DNA of 64,000 nt, taken from NCBI GenBank assembly GCA_030847615.1, contig JAUMIR010000014.1, forward strand, positions 15,104,501-15,168,500, read 5' to 3'. The notes under the pieces were generated by a model. It did no database searches, was not told the DNA's origin, and saw nothing but the letters and a program-made list of their open reading frames with translations. Within the stretch, counting starts at the first letter, position 1. Every line of letters begins with the position of its first letter. This document shows, in pieces, positions 9,332 through 19,932 of the stretch. A program made the position numbers and the translations under genes. Source of the stretch: Gambelia wislizenii (lineage: Eukaryota > Chordata > Lepidosauria > Squamata > Crotaphytidae).

Positions 9332-9548
9332 AGCACCAGATCCTGCCTGATCTTGGAAGCTAAGTAGGGTCAGCCCTGGTTAGTGCTTTGATGGGAGACC
9401 ATCAATCTTTCCCACATGTTATAGGCTATATTTCAGAAGAAGGCAATAGCAAACCATCTTGTAGTAACTCCTTGCTTAAGAAATTTCTATGAAATTTATG
9501 GGGTTGTCAGAAGCTGACAAGTGATCTGAAGGTGCGCGCACACACACA
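9332..9548 (+). mobile_element. 5S rRNA-derived SINE, copy 1
   Basis: The head resembles 5S rRNA: 'cctgatcttggaagctaag', AAGCTAAGTAGGGTC (box A region) and GATGGGAGACC at 9390-9400 (box C). The body continues with a SINE tail ('gaaggcaatagcaaacc', 'ccttgcttaag', '..tgacaagtgatctgaagg') and a CA-rich end. It is not a functional 5S gene: the first third is missing and the 3' half is unrelated to 5S. It resembles the 5S-type SINEs I recall from squamates. A fragment of the palindromic MITE (about 9236-9305) lies just upstream. Confidence 0.85.
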
Positions 9549-9659
9549 GTGTAAATTTAGGGTGTTTTCACACTATACAACATCAGACACTGAAATCCCA
9601 CTTGACTGTCAAGTGCCATTTTAATTTTTTTTTATTTTTTGGAATCACGGTATTTGCAG

Positions 9660-9815
9660 TTTAGTTAGTACTTGGATGGGAGACCACCAAGGAATAACCA
9701 GGTAGTGCAAGCTAAATTTCAGAGGAAGGAACTGGCAAAACCACCTCTGGGTATTCCTTGCCTAAGAAAACCAAAAGCCAACAAGTGACTTGAAGCCACA
9801 TACACACACACTCTT
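9660..9815 (+). mobile_element. 5S rRNA-derived SINE, copy 2 (head truncated)
   Basis: Starts in the 5S-like 'ttagtacttggatgggagacc' part, with box C at 9674-9684, and runs into the same tail as copy 1, ending in ACACACAC. Same orientation as copy 1, 110 bp downstream of it. Confidence 0.8.
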
Positions 9816-10739
9816 GCTTGGAGACAACTCATAAAAACTGGAGATTCAGGGCTTAACCTAGGTGCCATTAATTTTTATACCACCAAGTTGGCTGTATGAA
9901 AGGTCTCTTCGTCCTATACTTTTTTTGCTGACTTCTCATAAAGGGGAGAAAGAGAACTCAGCCTTAAAATACAGCAAATTGCAGAAGTTAAAAAGTTAAG
10001 AATGCATTGGAACAAAGGAGCAAGTGCTGACAAATCTTTTTTTCTCTCTCTCCAAGGTTTTGAGAAGGGTATCGCAAAAGCCCATCCCATTACTCACTTT
10101 GTTCTAATCACTTATCTTGCCTCACCATGGAAGCAGGGTGGGGGGAAACCCATTCTTCTCAGGAATGCACCCTTAAGTATTTTTAACAATGATTATTTTG
10201 GGGAGTGAAAACTTCCTGATTTTGCAGATCTGTTTACCCAGAACCCTGTGGGGTCGAGTTTAAGCCCTGCTAAGTCTCAAAAAGGTGCAAAAATCTCAAC
10301 AGTTCAGATATTTTTGTATTCATTCAAGACTTTTGTTTTCTGCAATGCAACTAGTGGGCAATCTATGGATAAATGTGATGAGAAATTCCAGCCTATTGTC
10401 CGGCTTTGCTCCCTCCAATAAAGCATTTTATGGATCATGCCACCAGAAATCTCTGTTTCCTGTCTCTGACACAGGAAACAGGAAGTGAATGCAAAGGGGA
10501 GATTGGGAGTTTGCTTGGAAGAACAATTAAAATCTCATCAGAGAGGAAATGGGAACTGCGTCAGGAAAAAAAAAACACTTTGTTGGTAAGGGAAGAGAGA
10601 ATGACCTTTGCATTTAAGAGCTTGGAAGGCTAGTAAAGCCGACACAAATATAGCCTTAAAAGGCGTTTTCCTGGAATGGGGGGAGCTTAGCAACCGGCTG
10701 CCCCATATTGGGTGATACCAGTTGTAAGATACTGTCTTT
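9816..10739. other. Unassigned spacer
   Basis: I see nothing nameable here. Several short frames exist, none with a motif. Moderately AT-rich. Confidence 0.4.
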
Positions 10740-10899
10740 GTTTGAGCCCCGAGTTGTGACCACCTTCAAGGCATGGGAGATGGGTGGGAAACCATATTGC
10801 GATTTATTGGACCGGGGTGATTTCAGGAGGGGGAACTGTGTGGACAGGGCTCCTGAACTCACCTTGGTGTGTGTGGTGATCAGGAGGCAGCGCACTTGA
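10740..10899 (-). mobile_element. Fragment of family V MITE
   Basis: In reverse orientation this matches 13300-13440 of the fuller copy (shared 'ggaccggggtga' and its partner 'tcaccctggtcc', and 'tgtggacagggctcctgaac'). The ends of the element are not present here. Confidence 0.6.
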
Positions 10900-10993
10900 A
10901 GGTTATGGAGATAGCCCTGCCTTCATCCAATCTTTAGCCAAAGGGGAAAGGCCTATACAAAGTTATTCCACCAGTTAAATGGCCACTTCTCAA

Positions 10994-11043
10994 ATAAATG
11001 AATGAATGAATGAATGAATAAATAAATAAATAAATAAATAAAA
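10994..11043. repeat. (AATG)n(AATA)n microsatellite
   Basis: Five AATG-type units pass into six or more AAAT units. A downstream stretch to 11295 is unassigned. Confidence 0.95.
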
Positions 11044-11295
11044 TCTCTCCGTGAAGAAGAGAAAAGCACAAAGGAAAGAATGTGTTATCAGTAAAGAAAA
11101 ACCTTCTGGTATTTTTTAACAATTCACTGCAACGAGAGCTTGGAAATCCTCCAATCAGAATAGCCAGCAATCTTGGGAGTTGTAGTCTTAAAACAACAAT
11201 AACAACTTTTCCAGACTCTGACTGTTAAGTTCCAAATTCTCTCACTATGTGATCAACCGCATGGAAACCAATGGGGCTTACTTCTGAGAAGTGGG

Positions 11296-11700
11296 GGGCT
11301 CATCTATATGGGCAATTTACCTTGGCTTGCCCCTGTTCCAGAGCCCTGCAGTCCAAATGACATAGGGTGTTTACCCCGATTTGCCCTGAGCCTTGGGGCA
11401 GATATGGGGCTGGAATGTGGGCAAGCCAGGATAGGACCCTTTGCCGCATTAAAAAAAAAACCCAGTTTTTAAAAATCTCCCAGAAGCCAGGCAGGGGTCC
11501 CTCAGCATGTGACCGAAGCTGGTCATATGCAGGGGGCCTGCAGTCACATGTTGGGGGATCCCTGCCTGGCTTTCACGTCGGCAGAGAAAATGGCGGCAGC
11601 TTCAGTGATGGGACAGCATCCTGCTTGGCATCCCTTTTTCTCCAGGTAATGGAGCCACACCTGCAGCCAGGATCCGCCAGCAGAGAGCCACCATATCATG
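11296..11700 (-). mobile_element. Family Y MITE, reverse orientation
   Basis: Begins GGGCTCATCTATATGGGC, the TIR of family Y. The interior matches the full copy at 35555-36079 in reverse ('agaagccaggcaggggtcc', 'gcatgtgaccgaagctgg', 'gccattttctc' region). The far end is not clearly preserved. Confidence 0.65.
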
Positions 11701-11967
11701 TGTTTTAGACTCATAGAGTCTTGCACACCACTTGAAAGCTTATCTTGGGTATTCAGTTTTCATCATTCCTTCTGCCTCTGTTCGTTTCAATTTTTTCTTA
11801 AGGTGGGGGTGAGCAATATGTATCACTGGGGCCTCACACGGGCTCCCAAGACTGTTTTGTGGGTGTCAACTGCTCCAGATTCCATGGGCTACCCTTCTAG
11901 TGTCTGAATTAAAAAAATGTTTAAAAAGCAGATTCTCTGCCCTGGAAACTTCCGGTAGTGGTAATTT

Positions 11968-12140
11968 ATACCCTCCAACATTTCACAGCTGAAAACCAGG
12001 GTGGGGGGATAGAGAAGGGGAAAAAAAAAAGCTTGCCCTTCCCAGTAGGTTCAGGCAAAAGCAAACTGCTACAGCCTCTCCTTACTTGTCTTTTATTTTC
12101 TCATTAATCACTTTTGCTATCTTGACTTTACATGGTCACA
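11968..12140 (-). mobile_element. Family X fragment
   Basis: Starts with CCTCCAACATTTCACAGC like a family X terminus, then continues in reverse ('cccagtaggttcaggcaaaagc', 'cattaatcacttttgc'). About half an element. Confidence 0.6.
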
Positions 12141-12308
12141 CATGCAGGAGGCTATGAAGTGCTAGAAATTTAGGGACTGAAGACAAAATTCTTGGGGAGG
12201 GGGTAGAATTCTTATTTTGCATTCATTTTGTGTCCCCTCTCTATACCCTCCACCCCCAGCTTCATTCCTGACTGGAACCTCCGTGCTGGACCTGACCAAA
12301 GGTCCATG

Positions 12309-12733
12309 TACAGTTGCCCCTCCACATTCGCGAACTTAGCATTCGCAGTTTTGAATATTCGCGGGTTTTGGGAGGGCCCCCGCCCTCCCAAAAGCAGCGA
12401 CACGGGGCCTCTGGAGGCCCCGTTAAGGCCTTGGGCAGGAGGTGGGAGGGCCGGGGAGGCCTTCACGGAGCCCCCAGAGACGCTCCGGAGGCCCCATGAA
12501 GGCCTGGGGAGGGGGTGGGGAGGGCCGGCGAGGCCTTCAAGGGACCTCCGGAGATGCTCCGGAGGCCCCATGAAGGCCTGGGGAGGGAGAGGGGAGGCGG
12601 GGGAAAGCGACTATAGGGCCTCCAAAGGCTCCATGGTCGCTTTGGCGGGGGAGGGCAGTTGATATTCACAGATTTTTTGCATTTGTGGGGGTCTGGGGAA
12701 CCTAACCCCCGTGAATGTGAAGGGATGACTGTA
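12309..12733. mobile_element. Tigger/pogo-like non-autonomous element, family A
   Basis: TA duplication at 12309-12310 and 12732-12733. Ends are CAGTTGCCCCTCCACATTCG and GTGAATGTGAAGGGATGACTG. The interior is GC-rich with internal repeats of 'ccggaggccccatgaaggcctgg' type at about 12485 and 12558. It encodes no transposase; proline-rich frames on both strands reflect composition. Confidence 0.9.
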
Positions 12734-12902
12734 CTCCATCTTGTGTCCCAAAACCAATATTTAGATGAGGAGTAGATAACAGCAGCAGATCTGGGGGGCA
12801 GTTTTCTCCCCCTGAGACCTCCCGGGTCCACACAGACTCCACAAAATTGGGGAAGGGATGGGCATACAATTCTAGTTTTGAAAATTATAGTTTGTTTGCT
12901 AT

Positions 12903-13035
12903 TCACTGAGGCTGAGAGTGTGTGACTTGCCTAAGGTCACCCAGTGGGTTTCTATGGTAGAGCAGGGATTCAAACCTTGGTCTCCAGAGCTGTAGTCCAA
13001 CGCTCAAACCACTACACCAAGTTGTCTCTGTGTTT
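12903..13035 (-). mobile_element. tRNA-derived SINE, minus strand
   Basis: Read on the minus strand: 'acttggtgtagtggtttgag', 'gttggactacagctctgg', a B box GGTTTGAATCC and 'cccactgggtgacc'. Same family as the copies at 6903 and 42124. Confidence 0.85.
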
Positions 13036-13232
13036 GGTATATATGACAATATATTACAGCCCTTGGTAATATGGATTAAATCATTTGCTGCCATCTTTCC
13101 TCTCCTAAACTACTCTCACCATTTCACACCTATTTCTGGAGTCATCCCTGAAATATCTGGAAGCATGTAGTTGCTCCAGCTGAAAGGAATTGTTTTATAG
13201 CAGGCCACACTGCTTTGCCTGACAATTAAACT

Positions 13233-13884
13233 TGGGGTGTATCTATACTGACAGGAAAATGAAGCTTGCCTTGGGTTACCTTGGTCTTCAGTGACCACGG
13301 GCTTGTCCACCCGATCACCACCCACACCAAGATGAGTTCAGGAGCACTGTCCACACAATTCCCCCTCCTCAACTCACCCTGGTCCAATACATCACAGTAT
13401 GGCCACAGCCACTCTGGTTTCTCCCCATCTCCCATGCATGAGAATGTACATATGTCCACACCTCTGCAAGGTGCCGATTGATATAGATATGCTGGTATGG
13501 CTTCTCTGAACAACTGCTGCATATGCAAAATAAATGGTGATGAAGGAATGGCTGAAAAATGACATTGAAACAGGGAAAGAGGCATTTCCTGGTGGGCAAG
13601 GTCAGCTGATGCCTGGCCCGGGGAGCCTCTACCCAAACTCTTCCACCCACCTGTCAAAACTCCTTCACCAGCTCCTTATCAACATTGCTATGGAGTGCAG
13701 TCTGCACTCTGAATATCTGGATTTTCTGTTTAAATCCGGAGAAAATCCCAATTCTTTCTGATCTGGATTTAAGCGCTGAGACACAGAAAAGACCTGAATT
13801 TGACCCCAATGTCGTCAGGACTGCTCGCTGTTACAAGTTGAGATCGTTTTATTTGGCCTGTGTAGACAGGCTCTTAGAGTTAGT
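13233..13884. mobile_element. Family V MITE with TIR GGG/GAGxxTxTCTAxAC
   Basis: Left end GGGTGTATCTATACTGACAGG, right end CCTGTGTAGACAGGCTCTTA. The right end reversed, GAGCCTGTCTACACAGG, resembles the left. Part of the interior recurs inverted at 10740-10899. No coding frame with a domain. Superfamily uncertain; the TIRs look like those of families W and Y. Confidence 0.5.
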
Positions 13885-14334
13885 CCAATGATCATTCTCC
13901 CTGTTTATAGCTTTTTAAAGCAGTGGGTTGTACTCCAAGTGGGACCTTCCAAAGCCATTCTTTAAATGGGTCCCACCCAATTCTGTGCCCTTTAAAGCTG
14001 TGGATAACTTTGAAACTTTCTTGGGATTCAACGGAACAAAACAGAAACCTGAGATCTTTTGTCAACCAAAATTAACAGCTGAATGAAGCCAGAGGGCTGC
14101 TATGTCCAGCTGTTAAGGGCTGAGTGTTCTGTGAGAAGTTACACCTTACCAACATTGGGCATGTTGTTGTTCTTGTGTGCCTTCAAGTTCTTTCCCCAAG
14201 ATCTGGGAAGCCTACAAACTGAGCCGACACACTTAACCCTGTAGCTGTACACATTTCCTAGTTTGGGACATTCATCTATAAACAGAAGTTAGCAACACTG
14301 ACAACACCTGGGACCATTTTTCTTTGCCCTGGGG
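13885..14334. other. Unassigned spacer with a SINE tail scrap
   Basis: At 14175-14200 'cttgtgtgccttcaagtt' is a scrap of the 5S-SINE-type tail in reverse. Nothing else recognised. Confidence 0.45.
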
Positions 14335-14800
14335 CAGGGGCGCCACTAGGGGTGCGTGGACCACACCGGTTGACACCATCAGTGGGGGTGACACCAAAAT
14401 GACTATAAAATTTTTGTGCAGTGTTTCAGCATAAATTTATTATTTTTTATAAAAATATTCCTGGCACCAAGTCCATCCTCCTCTGCCTCTTCTTTCTTTT
14501 TCTCTACCTGGGTGCCTCGCTCGCTCCACAGCGCTCCTCTCCCTCATTCTGCCCCGGGGGTGCTTGCTGGGGTGGCTGTACCTCTATACCCACCACCACC
14601 GCCACCAAAACATCTCCTCACAGAGTGAGGGAAGGCAGAGGCTGCTTCAGACCCCAGCGGCCAAGGGCTAAAGCGGCCTCTGCTTTCCTGAGCCACCAAC
14701 TGCAAAATTCGGTCTTCACAGCTGGCAGCTGGCCAGCAGTGGAACATGGGAAGGCAGAGGCTGCTTCACCCCCAGCATCAGAGGCTATCCGAGGAACCCT
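14335..14800. repeat. Repeat beginning CAGGGGCGCCACTAGGGG
   Basis: The start CAGGGGCGCCACTAGGGGTG with 'ggtgacaccaaaatgac' matches a dispersed sauropsid repeat that I recall, possibly hAT-like. The direct repeat 'gggaaggcagaggctgcttca' occurs near 14630 and 14747. The opposite terminus is missing, and it abuts the candidate Harbinger left end. Confidence 0.4.
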
Positions 14801-14807
14801 GGGCCTT

Positions 14808-14927
14808 GTTTACACGGAAGGATTTATCACGGAAATTTGCGCAATTGCGCAATTTCGATATTGTGCTGTATAGTTTACACGGTTTTTTTCACTGTGTCAT
14901 CTTATAGCACAGTACATGTTTACACGG
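14808..14927 (+). promoter_or_regulatory. Three subterminal GTTTACACGG repeats
   Basis: The decamer GTTTACACGG occurs at 14808-14817, 14873-14882 and 14918-14927, spacings of 65 and 45 bp. The first lies in the terminal repeat. A related CCGTGTAAGC lies in the right end. Subterminal repeats of this kind are where Harbinger Myb-like proteins or transposases are expected to bind. Confidence 0.6.
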
Positions 14928-15163
14928 AATTTATTCTGTAATCATAATTGAATTGCTATTGATTCTTCCGCTCCTAATCCTGTTTCCACTGTCAAAGATG
15001 TGCTCAGGTAGTCCTGTCAATCAAGCTCACATGACCTCTATTATACACGTATTTCCGTTTGGTTTTCCTGCCACCTTCATTCCTATTGGACAACTACTAA
15101 TGGTTACTGTTGTGTTCTAATTGGTCTGGCCATATTACCTTTGTCTGCACATCTGGATGAGCA

Positions 15164-16782
15164 ATGGCGGATGATGATGAGATGGAGACCTTGGCGATAG
15201 TTGCATGCGGGTTTTTTCTCTTATCCACCATATGCTCAACATTGCGGACAATTGATGAGAACTTGCGTGTCTACCTCCATAGGAAATCTAAAAGAACTAC
15301 CAAGGCCCTGAGATTGAGTCCCGGCAGTCGCGATGGGTACAGAAGAAGAAAAGTTCGTACACCTTCAGGAACTGACATGCTAGCTACCTCCCAGGTTGTC
15401 CCATCAATGCGGCCTGAGATGTTACGTCGATCTCAAAGGGCAAGATTATATTGGGAGTATCCGAGATCCAGAGAGTGGTGGGAGAAGTTCGTGATGTTGG
15501 TCTGGTCTGATCAGCGTTGGTTTTCTAATTTTAGAATGGACAGATAATTGTTTATTAAATTTGTTGAGATGCTTCGACCCCATATTCAGAAGTCAGATAC
15601 TAATATGAGAAAATCTATACCTCCCGAGAAGTGTGTGGCTATTGCTATTTGGGTCCTCGGACATCGATGCTCCTTCCTTACTGCAAGTCATCTGTTTGGA
15701 GTTGGAAAAGCAACAGTTTCAAAAATTCTTGAGGAGGTCGTTTTAACAATGGAACATGTTTTCCTCTCTAAAGCCATGTATCCAGGAGATCCGCATGAGG
15801 TACCACAATTTTATTTTAAAAGATATCTGGGTTCTGTTGTTTTTATTGCTATGATAACAATTTTTGTTATGCATCCCTGAGAAAAATCAAATTTGCGCTA
15901 TTCCCCTGATCCTTGTTTATACATTTATTGCTTATATTCCATTGTTCTCTTTGTCCTAGGGTTCCCATCATATCATCCCATCCATGCCCATAGGGTACTG
16001 TTTAATTTTAGAAGCAGGGTGTTCGAAATGTAAACATCCAGTTATGCTCCGTACTTGCAACGTAAAGGAATTTCTCCATTGCGATATTACTGTCATAATT
16101 TAAATTCCAAACAACAGCGAAATCATTTACTTCATATATGTTAGCCTGATTTACAGTGGGAAATGTTTGACATGCTTCTATGGCTAATTTCTGTATTGTT
16201 TCACATTTCAGGTAATGGCTGGATTTAAATGAATGGGCTACCCCAATGTTATAGCCACGATCGATGGATGCCACATTACGATTGTCCCACCTGTCAGGCA
16301 GGGGAACGACTACATCAATAGAAAAAATAGCTACTCTGTGTTACTTCAAGGAGTTTGTGATCACAGAGGGTTGTTTCTGGACACGGAGATCAGGTGGAGA
16401 GACAAGGTGCACGACGCACACATGTTGCGTAACTCCCTTTTTTTTGAGGCAATGGAGTCAGGAATATATGTCCCTAACAACCCTAGTATTACAATAAACG
16501 ATGTACAGATTCCTCCACTTGTTTTTGTGGATTGTGCATATCCCATCAGGAAGTGGTTAATGACTCCATATAGACTGGGCCATTTAAACCCAAAGCAAAT
16601 ACTGTACAATAAAACCCATAATAAGGTTCGGAATTGCATAGAACGGATTTTTTGGGCGTCTCAAGTCCAGGTGGAGGGCATTAAAAGTACCCATGGAAGT
16701 TTCAGAACAAAACATATGTACTGTCATAGCTGCATGTGTTATATTGCACAATTTCTGTGAAACAAAAGGAGATATATTTCAT
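15164..16782 (+). pseudogene. HARBI1-like DDE transposase of a PIF/Harbinger element, broken
   Basis: Two exons. Exon 1 (15164-15799) starts MADDDEMETLAIVACG, is interrupted by TAA at 15545-15547, then continues in frame through a helix-turn-helix-like segment (ASHLFGVGKATVSKILEEVV) to YPGDPHE. An intron of 412 bp runs from GT at 15800 to AG at 16211. Exon 2 resumes VMAGFK, has a TGA at 16230-16232, then MGYPNVIATIDGCHI. Likely catalytic acids are D in IATIDG, D in PLVFVDCAYP and E in RNCIERIF. A frameshift near 16680 leads into SEQNICTVIAACVILHNFCE, the usual C-terminal block. A CR1 LINE then cuts the gene at about 16780. The protein would cut and join transposon ends in the nucleus, but this copy cannot make it. 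Related to the domesticated HARBI1 family. Confidence 0.85.
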
Positions 16783-16860
16783 AGAATCATAGAATTGCAG
16801 AGTTGGAAGAGACCACGAGGGCCATCCAGTCCAACCCCCCTGCCACGCAGGAAATCACAA

Positions 16861-19800
16861 TCAAAGCATCCCCGACAGATGGCCATCCAGCCTCTGTTTA
16901 AAGACCTCCAAGGAAGGAGACCCCACCACGCTCCGAGGGAGTGTGTTCCACTGCCGAACAGCTCTTACTGTCAAAAAGTTCCTCCTCATGTTGAGGTGGA
17001 ATCTCTGTTCCTGGAGCTTGCACCCATTGCTCCGTGTTCCAGTCTCTGGAGCAGCAGAAAACAAGCCTGCTCCATCCTCAGCGTGACATCCCTTCAAATA
17101 CTTAAACAGGGCTATCATATCGCCTCTAAACCGTCTTTTTTCCAGGCTAAACATACCCAGCTCCCTAAGTCTCTCCTCATAAGGCATTGTTTCCAGACCT
17201 TTCACCATTTTAGTTGCCCTTCTCTGGACACGCTCCAATTTGTCAATATCCTTTCTGAATTGTGGTGCCCAGAACTGGACACAGTATTCTAAGTGAGGTC
17301 TGACCAAGGCAGAATAGAGTGGCACTATTACTTCCCTTGATCTAGACACTATACTTCTATTGATACAGCCCAAAATTGCATTGGCCTTTTTAGCTGCCGC
17401 ATCACACTGTTGGCTCATGTTCAACTTGTGGTCTACTAGGACTCCTAGATCCCTTTCGCACGTAGTCTCATTCAGCCAGGTCTCTCCCATCCTATATTTA
17501 TGCATTTCATTTTTCCGCCCTAAATGCAGTACTTTACATTTCTCCGTATTGAATTTCATTTTGTTAGCTTTGGCCCAGCTCTCCAGTCTATCCAGGTCAT
17601 TCTGAATTTTGATCCTGTCCTCTAGGGTATTAGCTACTCCTCCCAATTTGGTGTCATCTGCAAATTTGATAAGTATGCCCCTAATTCCCTCATCTAAGTC
17701 ATTGATAAAGATGTTGAATAGCACCGGGCCCAGGACAGAACCCTGTGGCACCCCACTGGTCACATCTTTCCAAGACGAAGAGGAGCCACTGCTGAGCACC
17801 CTTTGGGTTCGGCCGGTCAACCAATTACTAATCCATTGAACAGTTAACTTGTCTAGCCCACATTCTACAAGCTTGTTTGCAAGAATGTCATGGGGAACCT
17901 TGTCAAAGGCCTTACTGAAATCAAGGTATGCAATGTCCACAGCATTCCCTTCATCTACCAAGCTGGTAACTTTATCAAAAAAAGAGATCAGATTAGTCTG
18001 GCATGACTTGTTTCTCTGAAACCCATGCTGACTTTTTGTGATTATGGCATTGCCTTCTAAATGTTCACAGACTCTCTGTTTAATGATCTGTTCTAGAATC
18101 TTCCCTGGTATTGATGTCAGACTAACTGGACGATAGTTGTTGGGATCCTCTTTTTTCCCCTTTTTGAAGATGGGAACAACGTTTGCCCTCCTCCAGTCTG
18201 CTGGGACTTCTCCTGTTCTCCAGGAGTTCTCAAATATTATTGCCAATGGATCTGAGATTATATTTGCCAGCTCTTTTAATACTCTTGGATGTAGTTCATC
18301 TGGTCCTGGAGATTTAAATTCATTTAGATTAAGAAGGTATTCCTGTACTACCTCTTTACTTATTTTGAGCTGGATTTCCCCTATTGTGTCCTCTGTTCCA
18401 TTCTCCTCAGGTTGGTCCTCCTTTTCCTTTTCTGAAAACACTGAGGCAAAGAAGGTGTTGAGTAATTCTGCCTTTTCTCTGTCCCCTGTTAGCATTTTGC
18501 CATCTTCTCCACGTAGCGGCCCTATCATTTCCTTCTTCCTCCTTTTGCTGCGGACATACCCAAAAAAACCCTTTTTATTGTTCTTAACCTCCCTAGCAAG
18601 CCTGAACTCATTCTGCGCTTTAGCTTTTCTGACTTTACTCCTACACGTGTTCGCTATCTGTTTGAATTCTTCTTTGGTGATTTCCCCCCTTTTCCATTTC
18701 CTATACATGTTCTGTTTAAAACTTAGCTCCATTGAAAGTTCTTTAGTCATCCATCCTGGTTTCTTGAGACACCTCCCATTTTTCTTCCTAAGTGGTACTG
18801 TTTGAAATTGTGCCTTCAGTATCTCCCTTTTGAGAAAGTCCCATCCGTCTTGAGGTCCCTTCTCTTTTAGTATTCTTGACCATGGGATCATCCCCAGTAT
18901 TTCCCTGAGTTTATTGAAATCAGCTCTCCTAAAGTCAAGAATGCGTGTCTGACTATGCCTGGCTTCTCCTTTCCATTGTATAACAAACTCCAGGAGAACA
19001 TGATCACTCTCACCTAAGGATCCCACCACTTGCACCCCATTAACCAGGTCGTCTCTGTTGGTTAGGATCAGATCTAAAATAGCTGACCCCCTTGTTGCCT
19101 CTTCCACCTTTTGGACCATGAAATTGTCTTCCAGGCATGTAAGGAATTTGCTAGACCTTGTAGTTTTGGCTGAGTTAGATTGCCAGCAAATATCAGGATA
19201 GTTGAAGTCCCCCATCACTACTACATCTCTCCTTTCTGCATGTGTGTTCATCTGTTCTAGAAAGGCAACATCCAATTCCTCCGTCTGATTTGGGGGTCTG
19301 TAGTAGAGTCCCACAATAACATCCCTGTTGTTTCCCTCCCCTTTAATTTTTATCCAGATGCTCTCCACCTGGCTTCCAGTATTGATGTCATGGATCACTT
19401 CACTGGTGTAAATATCCCTGACATATAATGCTATTCCTCCTCCTTTCCTGTTTGGCCTGTTTCTCCTATAAAGGTTATACCCCTCTATTCCTACATTCCA
19501 ATCATGAGACTCGTCCCACCAGGTTTCAGTAACGCCTATTATATCATATTTGTTTTGTAGTGCAAGGAGTTCAAGTTCATCTTGCTTATTTCCCATGCTC
19601 TGTGCATTAGTGTAGAGACATCTGAGACCATGTGTTCCCTTTACTTGCTCCCTGTGCAAGTTTTTTTGCCTCCCACTGTTGGGTCCTTGCGCTTTTTGCC
19701 TTGTTCCCTCTATGACAGTTTGACTATTTTCTCCAGCCCTTTTGCCTTCCAGAATACTGTCTCCCTCCCCCATTTGACTCAGTTTAAAGCCCTCCTGATC

Positions 19801-19932
19801 AAATTCTTGAGACTGTTGGCAAAAATGTTTCTTCCAACTGTTGTAAGATGCACCCCATCTCTTGCCAGAAGTCCCCCCGCATGGAAGCGCAGTCCATGAT
19901 CCAAGAATCCAATTTGTTCTCGGCGACACCAT
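16861..19932 (-). CDS. CR1 ORF2: apurinic-type endonuclease and reverse transcriptase
   Basis: An uninterrupted frame of 1,023 codons starting at a genuine ATG (19932). Residues about 103-345 form the endonuclease: LYTNAQSMGNK (Asn 109), GVTETWWDE (Glu about 136), VVVMGDFNYPD and GESDHVLLEF with the Ser-Asp-His end motif. Residues about 560-800 form the reverse transcriptase: [36 protein letters not shown] and the catalytic FADDTKL at about 757-763. The C-terminal 220 residues include LERVQRRATKMVKGLE. No stop, frameshift or missing catalytic residue is visible, so the enzyme could be functional if expressed. The first 154 bp overlap the end of ORF1 in another frame. The protein nicks target DNA and copies CR1 RNA at the nick. 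Whether it is transcribed is unknown, since the 5' end of the element is missing. Confidence 0.97.
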   Translation of the reverse strand: MVSPRTNWILGSWTALPCGGTSGKRWGASYNSWKKHFCQQSQEFDQEGFKLSQMGEGDSILEGKRAGENSQTVIEGTRQKAQGPNSGRQKNLHREQVKGTHGLRCLYTNAQSMGNKQDELELLALQNKYDIIGVTETWWDESHDWNVGIEGYNLYRRNRPNRKGGGIALYVRDIYTSEVIHDINTGSQVESIWIKIKGEGNNRDVIVGLYYRPPNQTEELDVAFLEQMNTHAERRDVVVMGDFNYPDICWQSNSAKTTRSSKFLTCLEDNFMVQKVEEATRGSAILDLILTNRDDLVNGVQVVGSLGESDHVLLEFVIQWKGEARHSQTRILDFRRADFNKLREILGMIPWSRILKEKGPQDGWDFLKREILKAQFQTVPLRKKNGRCLKKPGWMTKELSMELSFKQNMYRKWKRGEITKEEFKQIANTCRSKVRKAKAQNEFRLAREVKNNKKGFFGYVRSKRRKKEMIGPLRGEDGKMLTGDREKAELLNTFFASVFSEKEKEDQPEENGTEDTIGEIQLKISKEVVQEYLLNLNEFKSPGPDELHPRVLKELANIISDPLAIIFENSWRTGEVPADWRRANVVPIFKKGKKEDPNNYRPVSLTSIPGKILEQIIKQRVCEHLEGNAIITKSQHGFQRNKSCQTNLISFFDKVTSLVDEGNAVDIAYLDFSKAFDKVPHDILANKLVECGLDKLTVQWISNWLTGRTQRVLSSGSSSSWKDVTSGVPQGSVLGPVLFNIFINDLDEGIRGILIKFADDTKLGGVANTLEDRIKIQNDLDRLESWAKANKMKFNTEKCKVLHLGRKNEMHKYRMGETWLNETTCERDLGVLVDHKLNMSQQCDAAAKKANAILGCINRSIVSRSREVIVPLYSALVRPHLEYCVQFWAPQFRKDIDKLERVQRRATKMVKGLETMPYEERLRELGMFSLEKRRFRGDMIALFKYLKGCHAEDGAGLFSAAPETGTRSNGCKLQEQRFHLNMRRNFLTVRAVRQWNTLPRSVVGSPSLEVFKQRLDGHLSGML

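Noticed and set aside
9332..9460. Possible 5S rRNA gene
   Set aside because: The 5' third is missing and the 3' part is a SINE tail; no terminator at the 5S position.
12212..12662. Open frames of 119-147 codons on both strands
   Set aside because: GC-rich core of a Tigger-like element.
16693..17292. 199-codon plus-strand frame joining transposase and CR1
   Set aside because: Fuses the end of the transposase to antisense CR1; a chance read-through.
18137..18805. 222-codon plus-strand frame
   Set aside because: Antisense shadow of the intact CR1 ORF2.
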